A stretch of 64,000 nt of DNA, taken from Carya illinoinensis. Its lineage: Eukaryota > Streptophyta > Magnoliopsida > Fagales > Juglandaceae. Where the stretch lies: positions 8,772,501 through 8,836,500 of the forward strand of contig NC_056757.1 of NCBI RefSeq assembly GCF_018687715.1, written 5' to 3'. Position numbers and translations under genes: made by a program. The notes beneath the pieces are model-generated. The model saw only the letters and a program-made list of their open reading frames with translations. It had not been told where the DNA came from and searched no databases. Shown piece after piece: positions 57,292 through 64,000 of the stretch. Each line of letters begins with the position of its first letter. Positions within the stretch are counted from its first letter, which is position 1.

Positions 57292-57880
57292 ATATCTCTC
57301 TCTAAATTTCGATTGTGAAATAGCAATTCTTCATTTATTTATTCGGAAGCATTCACTTGAGTAAAAGTTCTTAGATCGAGTTGAAACTATATTATTAAGA
57401 ATCACAAAACGTCCATAATTGGTAGCATCCATATAACGTGTTTGTCTCTCTTTATAATTAGAATATTTAATTTGATTAGATAATTAGAGAGACTCTCTAT
57501 CGAGTAATTGTATATATAATCATGAAATGCATAAACATAACGTAATCGTTTTGAAAAATAGTAGGATTCACTATTAAAAAATTATTATTATTTTTTTTTT
57601 GTAAGTCCCATGTTTTATTCATTTTTTTTAAAATGATTACGCAATAGTCGTAAAATTCATAATTATAAATATATTTTCTCATCTTTTTTTAATCACAATG
57701 CTTCATTGTGGAAGAAGCAAGCAATATCTTTCTTTTGTCTTTTGTGAACATATATTTTGGAGAGATAAAATATCTAAGGCCGGTAATGGGTTCTAGGCTC
57801 AGTCCAAGGGGGAAATCTCTTAAGGTGGGAAAAAAAGAAAGAATGAAGGAGGGGACTAAAGGCTGAGAAATGATAAGAGT
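57292..57880. other. Noncoding DNA before the hAT transposon
   Basis: No gene is supported. The last eight bases, ATAAGAGT (57873-57880), would be the TSD copy. Confidence 0.4.
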
Positions 57881-58074
57881 TAGGGGTGTACAAGAAACCG
57901 GCCAACCGACCTCCACCGACGGCAACCGACCGGAACCGGCATGAACCGGTCGGCCGGCGGTAGAAATAATCAGGAACCGAGGTCGGTCGGTTCGGTTCCG
58001 ATTCGACCACATAGGAAACCGATAAACCGACCGACCGTATATATATGTGTGTTTTTAAATATATATCTGATATA

Positions 58075-58160
58075 AAAACGACGCCGTTTCATATGAAACG
58101 GCGTCGTTTTATTCGAGGACTTTATAAGTTGGACGACGCCGTTTGGTCTCAACCAAACGG
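58075..58160. promoter_or_regulatory. AAACGG palindromes, candidate transposase-binding sites
   Basis: 58075-58110 is a perfect 36-bp palindrome around CATATG with ACGACGCCGTTT arms. A second stem (about 58132-58165) repeats them around CTCA. AAACGG or its complement lies at 58084-58089, 58096-58101, 58139-58144 and 58155-58160. AAACGG is the hexamer bound by the maize Ac transposase (hAT). Confidence 0.6.
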
Positions 58161-58244
58161 CGTCGTTTGGTTGGGAACGGGTTAGGGTTATTACCCTTCC
58201 CGTTCCCCCCTTCCCCTCTTCCCTCTCCCCATTCTGTTCTGCCG

Positions 58245-58263
58245 CCCCCCCCCCCCCCCCCCC
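58245..58263. repeat. Homopolymer of 19 C
   Basis: It lies in a pyrimidine-rich tract in the probable 5' UTR of the hAT gene. Confidence 0.9.
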
Positions 58264-58354
58264 GATTCTCTCTCTCTCTCCGATTCTCTCACTCCGTGAC
58301 TTGCTCCGTTGGACGCCGCCGCAGGTTGAACCGGTGAACCGCCGCAGCCCATCT

Positions 58355-59023
58355 GTAAGTTTTCTTGTGATTTTACAATTTTTTTTTTTCTGTTATATAT
58401 ATTATTCGAAATATGTTTGTTATATAGATATAATCTGTATATATAATGTTATATATAATGTTATATATATAATCATATATAATCATATATAATGTAATCA
58501 TATATATGATGTATATAATCATATAATCATATATAATGTATATAATTTGTTATATCTATAATGTTATATATATTATATATATAATGTATATATATTAATC
58601 GTATTTTATATATATAATTATAATGTTATATTATATATATCTGTTATATATAATAATATGATTATATATGATTATATATATAATGTATATATATATAATC
58701 ATATATAATGTATATAATCTGTTATATATATAATGTTATATATATTATATATATAATGTATATATATTAATCGTATTATATATATATAATTATAATGTTA
58801 TATTATATATATCTGTTATATAATTTGTTGTGTAATGTGTATATATATAAGAGATTAATTATTTATATAAATTGAGAGAAGATGAGTGAACAACTTAGAT
58901 TAGAGTCTTAGACTTGTGATGTTTGCCATGTTGCAAACTAGCTGCTGGGATATTTTGTGTTATGTTTGCCAATTTTCAAATTTGTGATGTTGTATAACAT
59001 TTATATTTTGTTTTATAATTTAG
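58355..59023 (+). other. Probable 5' UTR intron of hAT gene, AT-microsatellite-filled
   Basis: Donor GTAAGT (58355) and acceptor TTATAATTTAG (to 59023), just before ATG 59024. Inside, TATATAATG-type repeats run from about 58390 to 58850. A block of about 100 bp with TATATTAATCGTATT occurs twice (about 58555-58655 and 58719-58820). Confidence 0.55.
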
Positions 59024-61270
59024 ATGGATTCTTCTTCGTCTCCTATTGATGTTGATACAAATGAAACTCAACCAACCATTAATTTGGAAGATGTGAGAGA
59101 GATCAATGTTTCAAAACCCCTTACTGCCCCTACTAGTAGTACTTGTCCATTACCTAAGAAACGGAAAGGGACGGACAAGTCGATTGTATGGGATCATTTT
59201 ACGAAGGTGGATGGTTGTCCTGTAGATGATCCAAAAGCTAAATGTAATTATTGTGGCAAGATGTATGCTTGCCACTCAAAGAGGAACGGAACTTCAACGA
59301 TGCAAAATCATTTGCCTTCATGTCGTAAAAATCCCCATAAACGTGGACCTTTGGATAGGTATCAAAAAACATTGACAGGTGAGGCATCACCTGAGGAGGG
59401 GATTGGAGAGAGTGATGGTAGTACATTAAGGACTCTTGTAACTCACAAATTTAGTGAAGAGATTGCGAGGTTGGCTATTGCAGAAATGGTAATTTGTGAT
59501 GAAATGACATTTAGGGTTGTTGAAGGACAGGGAATTAGAAAATTTGCTTGGTCTCTTGAACCCCGGTTTAAAGTTCCATGTCGTGTCACAGTTGCAAGAG
59601 ATTGTATGAAGTTGTATGAAGTAGAAAAGGGGAAGCTTAAAAAAGTGTTTAGAGATGGTGGCATGAGGATTTCCTTGACGACAGATACATGGACATCAGT
59701 ACAGAATTTGAATTATATGTGTCTGACTGCACATTTCATTGATAAGAATTGGAAATTGCAGAAAAAAATAATTAACTTTTGTTTAATCCCTAATCATCGA
59801 GGGGAGACCATTGGAAGATATGTTGAGTCGTGCTTGCTTGATTGGGGTATTGATAGAATATTTACTGTAACTGTTGATAATGCAAGTTCGAATGATACTG
59901 CAATTTCCTATTTGAAACAGTTTTTGACAGGAAATTTGTTGGGGGGTAAGTATATGCACATGAGATGTTGTGCTCACATATTGAATCTTATTGTGAGTGA
60001 GGGTTTGAAGGAGTGCAATGATGCAATTACAATGGTTAGAAATGCAGTGAGATATGTGCGTTCATCCCCAGCAAGATTAGAGAAGTTTAAGAGATGTGCA
60101 GAAAAAGAAAAAATTGATTGTAAGAAAATGTTGTGTCTTGATGTACAGACACGATGGAACTCAACCTATTTGATGTTGGAGGCAGCTGAGAAGTTTGAGA
60201 AGGCTTTCAGGCGGATGGAGAGTGAGGATTATAATTTCCTCTCTTACTTTGATGATGGGCACATGGGACCTCCTAAAGCTACAGAATGGGAGACAGTACG
60301 GGTGTTGTCAAGTTTTTAGAGATGTTTTATGAAGCCACTACGAGATTTTCTGGATCTTTATATGTGACAGCTAACACCAGTTTTTTAGAGATTTGTGATC
60401 TCCAAACAGAATTGATTATGCTGAGTGAGAGTACTAATACTTGTTTGAAGAGTATGGCCATAAACATGAGAACCAAATATGATAAGTATTGGGGGTCATT
60501 AGATAGGATGAATTTGTTCATGTTAATTGCTGTTGTGCTTGATCCACGAAGCAAGTTAGGACTTCTTTCTTTTCATTTGAAGAAAATCCATGATGAGTTT
60601 CGTGCTGAGGAGTTGGTTTCGAATGTGAGACAGGTATTAGCAGATTTGTATGAAGAGTATAATGCTACATTCGGTTCCACTACAAGTACTCCTGCTTCTC
60701 AACCCCCTCCAATATCTAGATCCATGAATGTTAGTGATGGCAAACATGAGACCAAATGGTTCAAGGAGTGGTATAGGGCATCTTCCACCATGGGATCTAA
60801 TATTACCAAAACTGAAGTGGATCGATATTTATCAAATGCTTGTGAGGCACTCAGCGAATCATTTGACTTGTTGACTTGGTGGAAAATAAATGAGGCTAAC
60901 TATCCTATACTTGCGAGGATTGCACGAGACTTATTAGCCATGCCTGTTTCCACAGTTGCATCCGAGTCAGCATTTAGCACGGGAGGTCGTGTGCTTGATC
61001 CTTTTAGGAGTTCGTTGGCTCCGAGAACTGTTGAGGCACTTATTTGCACTCAAAATTGGTTAAGACATCCGGCAACACACATTGATATCCGAGAGGCGAT
61101 GGATAATGTCGAGAGCTTTGTAGTAGAATCGGGTAATGTTTTCAAATTTTCATTGTAATTTAATTTTGCATATTTTTCATAATATGAATTCACTAACATT
61201 TGATATTTTATTCTTATTTATTCTTATAGAGTTGACCGCACAATCGAACGTGACAAGTATTGACGATTGA
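59024..61270 (+). pseudogene. hAT transposase, BED zinc finger, one frameshift
   Basis: ATG 59024 opens a 431-codon frame. BED finger: about residues 51-104, with C74, C77, H96 and C100 (KCNYCGKM, TMQNHLPSC). DDE-type domain pieces: TTDTWTSVQNLNYM (first Asp) and TVDNASSNDTAI (second Asp). Near 60300 the frame shifts by one base (TAG at 60317). It resumes at once in another frame (VKFLEMFYEATTRFSGS), continuing to 61132. The C-terminal hAT dimerisation block (WWKINEANYPILARIARDLLA, STVASESAFSTGGRVL) is intact. A possible last intron (GTAATG 61133 to TTATAG 61229) would give a small final exon ending at 61270; otherwise it stops at 61158. About 720 residues, typical length. A single lesion, so recently active or a sequencing error. 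Confidence 0.85.
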
Positions 61271-61515
61271 AGATTGAAGACTTGAAGCAATATTTTTCAT
61301 TTATTTATGTTATTTGTTGTGCTTGTATTTTTGCTATGCTTAAGACAATTTGGTTTGTTTTTCAAATTTATAATATGTAATATTAAATATCTAGTGAAGT
61401 TGTTTTTATTTATTTTTAATTATGTAGTAAGTAATATAGTAATTAGTTAGTTAATATGATGAATGCTTTGGTTATTTATTATTTTTATTTATTTATAATA
61501 TGAATTATAATAAAT

Positions 61516-63925
61516 TGTGACGCCCCCAAATCCCCACACCCAAACATGGGGAAATCGAGACGTCCGGATGGTGACAACCCGGATCACCATCCTTTCGTCG
61601 GGTGTCAAGTGTGTGTAAGAGCAACAAAGTGCACAAGATAAACGCAGCGAAAAGCAAGTCAATAAATAAGTACCAGAATTTTTCTTAACGTAATACAAGC
61701 TGTTTAAAACATACATAAATGAAATATTACAAAAACACAAATACAGGTTTAAAAGCAAATAAAAAGCATAGCATCAGCAACCCGGCGGAGCCGCATCCTC
61801 GGGCTCAGCCTCCTCCTCCTCGTCCTCGAACTCTGCACCAAAAGCTACGGAACCAAAAATGGTTCCGCAGGTAAGTATAACTCAAACACTACCAGATAAA
61901 AACACATATGACTCAAACAACATGCATGCAAGAACAACCAAAACACATGCCCCGCAAAACCACATTTTCCACGCACGCCAAAAAAAACCCATATGGCCCA
62001 CAAAACATCCAAGAAGTCAAACCTCGCCATTATCCCCGATAATGGCCCAAACCACCATTTTCCCAGAAAATGGATCATAACCGAAAACCATACCACACCC
62101 ACACTGTATGCACCATGATCTCCCCTAGGGATCATCCGCACACCCTGGCTCAGTGCCACACCGTAGAGAACGGCTACGCGTGCGACACCTAAACAAGTGA
62201 TGCCCAGACTCACGTCACACGCGCGAACCATCTGGGCCATCCTCTAGCCCTCGCCAGCGAAAGGCCACGGAGACGGTGAGTAGGGCGATGCCCGGTTCCG
62301 CGCCCGGCGCGTTCGTAGCCAAGCATCCCCTAGCCCCGCTCCCGTCATCGCTCTCGACAACTCAGGGGACGTCACTCAGTATTAACCACTCCCGAGTGAC
62401 CAGAGGAGTTCCGATTTATGCATACACTATGATCTCCCCTAGGGATCATCCGTATACATGGCTCTGTACCACACCGCAGGTAACGACTGCGCATGTGGCA
62501 CCTAAACGAGTGATGCCCAGACTCACGACACAAGCGCGAACCATCTGGGCCATCCTCTAGTCCCCGCCACTAGAAGGACCACGGAGTCGACATGACATCG
62601 TCACCCTATCGTGCGATCCGGTCGTCGCCCTGCGACAACCCAGGGGATGTCACTCAGTATTATCCGCTCCCGAGTGACCAGAGGAGCTCCACCGTGATAA
62701 TAACCCATCCCGGCTTGGGCTCGTGAGACACATGCAACCAAAGACCAAAAACGCCGATAAACATGAAACACTCAAATAAAATAAAAAGCACATGAACGAA
62801 ATTAAAAAGCATAAATATCCAATATGCTACGTACGCCGCACGGCACAACCAAAACAACCAACACAACCAACCAAACAAACACTCCGTCCTCAATCCATCC
62901 GACCCCCGAAACTCCTCGGACTCAGTCCGGAATCAACAACCAACAACAGATAAATAAATGAAAGAGCAATATATATTAAAATCTGAAAATAGGGTTTGGA
63001 AAATACTTACAGCGCTATATGGCAATTTTAGAAAACAAGCGGCGTTGCAAACGGCGGAAAAACAGCAACGTCACAGTGAAAATTCACTGTGGCCGTGGGT
63101 CCGAAAAACCCACTTTTGAACGGGGACAAACTAGGACACGAGATTGATGGGGGATGGTCAAGGGATGGTTGTGAAGCTAATGGAAGTGACGGACGGCCGT
63201 GGGTGGCGGCGGAATGGCCGGAAATGGCCAAAAAGAGCAAATCGGAAAACAAGCTCGTGGGAGCTGCTCCGGTGGTCGTTGGAGGCCGGAAATGGGTGGG
63301 TTAGGACGGCAAGGGACCGGTGATGAAGTGGTGAAGAAATGGTGGCCGGAGGTGGAGCGACAGCGGCGGATCGGAGTGAAATCCGTGGAGGCTTGTTGGG
63401 CTTTTTCCGGCCAAATGGCCGGCCGGTTGGGGGTGGTTTTCGGTGGGGAGGCGCACCGGAGGGAGGGGAAGAGAATGGGACCGGTGGGGGTCCGGTTGGT
63501 GGCCGGACGGCGTTGGGCTGGAGGAGAGAGAGGGACGACGCGGGGGAGAGGGAGGAGAGAGAGGGACAACGCGGGGGGGGGGGGAGAAGCCGATCGGGGA
63601 GAGAGAAAAAGAGAGAAAAAAAAAAGAAAAGAAAAGAAAAAAAAGAAAGAAGAAGAAAAAGAGAAAAAGGAAAAAGAAAAAGAAAGGAAAAAGGGAAAAG
63701 ATGTAGAGAAAAGATGAGGTCTAATCCTCATTTCGGGAAGCAAAACTAACCCGCCAAAAAGATTAAAAACCACAAAACAACTAAATAAAACACAACATCA
63801 AATAAACAAAATTAAATTGAAAACCAATTTTAAAAACGCGAATAAATTAAAATAAATAGCTAATATATTGATTAAAATAAAAACAAATATTTCAGCGAAA
63901 ATACACTCAAAAACGGGTCATCACA
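61516..63925 (-). mobile_element. Solo LTR, longest copy, inside the hAT 3' part
   Basis: Ends TGTGACGCCCCC (61516) and GGGTCATCACA (to 63925). A perfect 5-bp TSD TAAAT flanks it (61511-61515 and 63926-63930). It is 2410 bp, longer than the sibling LTRs because of an internal duplication (62105-62412 and 62419-62694). A purine tract fills about 63590-63710. Inserted after the hAT coding region, so younger than that transposon copy. Confidence 0.92.
62105..62694. repeat. Imperfect tandem duplication in the solo LTR, 314-bp period
   Basis: GATCTCCCCTAGGGATCATCC occurs at 62117 and 62431. Following words (ACACCG..., GTGATGCCCAGACTCACG, GCGCGAACCATCTGGGCCATC, CACTCCCGAGTGACCAGAGGAG) repeat at the same spacing. 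The copies have diverged. Confidence 0.85.
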
Positions 63926-64000
63926 TAAATGATGAATTATTAGTTAACAACAAAAAATTAAAAAGATGTTGAATAATGAATTCAGGAAAAATATATATAT

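Larger units (their letters stand above)
57881..64000 (+). mobile_element. Autonomous-type hAT transposon, 3' end beyond the window
   Basis: The 5' end TAGGGGTGTACAAG matches in its first ten bases the TIR of the nonautonomous element at 106. CCGGT/ACCGG words crowd the first 150 bp. A promoter or 5' UTR region, a transposase gene, and a 3' part holding a solo LTR follow. The matching 3' TIR is not seen up to 64000, so the element is open at the right. Confidence 0.75.

Noticed and set aside
58143..58337. Frame at the hAT 5' region
   Set aside because: Proline run from the 19-C homopolymer; better explained as 5' UTR.
58390..58850. Array-like repeats that might suggest CRISPR or a satellite
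   Set aside because: Simple TATAATG-type microsatellite with one larger duplication, inside a probable plant intron; no spacer-repeat order.

Overview
The window looks like nuclear DNA of a woody dicot. It has one intron-rich host gene of a land-plant-specific family, AT-rich noncoding DNA, and layer upon layer of plant transposons: Ty3/gypsy chromovirus, copia, L1-type LINEs, tRNA-derived SINEs, hAT and MITE-like repeats. The character of the repeats makes me think of Fagales such as walnut or oak relatives, but that is an impression from memory, not a result. No rRNA, tRNA, CRISPR or prokaryotic operon is visible.

Layout. At 1-2.3 kb lies a minus-strand copia remnant (LTR end, PBS, gag, start of protease), broken by a hAT-type nonautonomous element and a 99-bp SINE, each with clear target-site duplications (TSDs). 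At 2.7-3.2 kb there is a second hAT-type element. At 3.4-6.9 kb is the only convincing host gene, a four-exon IQ67-domain (IQD) calmodulin-binding protein on the minus strand, which I reconstruct to 435 codons. From 7 to 11.6 kb is AT-rich noncoding DNA with MITE-like repeats. At 11.6-15.2 kb two fragments of one gypsy family stand head to head. At 15.3-17.2 kb is a solo LTR.

From 17.9 to 31.1 kb a plus-strand LINE (A) is split by a complete but noncoding LTR element (22.07-29.80 kb). From 32.2 to 52.3 kb a second, minus-strand LINE (B) is split three times: by a hAT-type element, by a complete 9.25-kb chromovirus (33.07-42.32 kb), and by another LINE (C, 45.67-50.33 kb). A 5'-truncated LINE (D) at 53.9-55.3 kb keeps an open 376-codon RNase H reading frame. 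From 57.88 kb to the window end is a hAT transposon with a nearly intact transposase gene; its 3' part carries another solo LTR (61.52-63.93 kb).

Four elements share one long-LTR family, each with a perfect 5-bp TSD: two solo LTRs, one coding chromovirus and one noncoding partner. The coding and noncoding copies share LTR ends, PBS, leader start and the sequence before the 3' LTR, which suggests an autonomous/nonautonomous pair. The chromovirus has an apparent 96-nt GT-AG intron carrying an in-frame stop between the Gag zinc knuckle and the protease. Splicing would open Gag-Pol and retention would end at Gag. Together with a hairpin that covaries between LTR copies and AAACGG palindromes near the hAT end, this is the most interesting material. 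All boundaries were read by eye; no alignment or database search was run.
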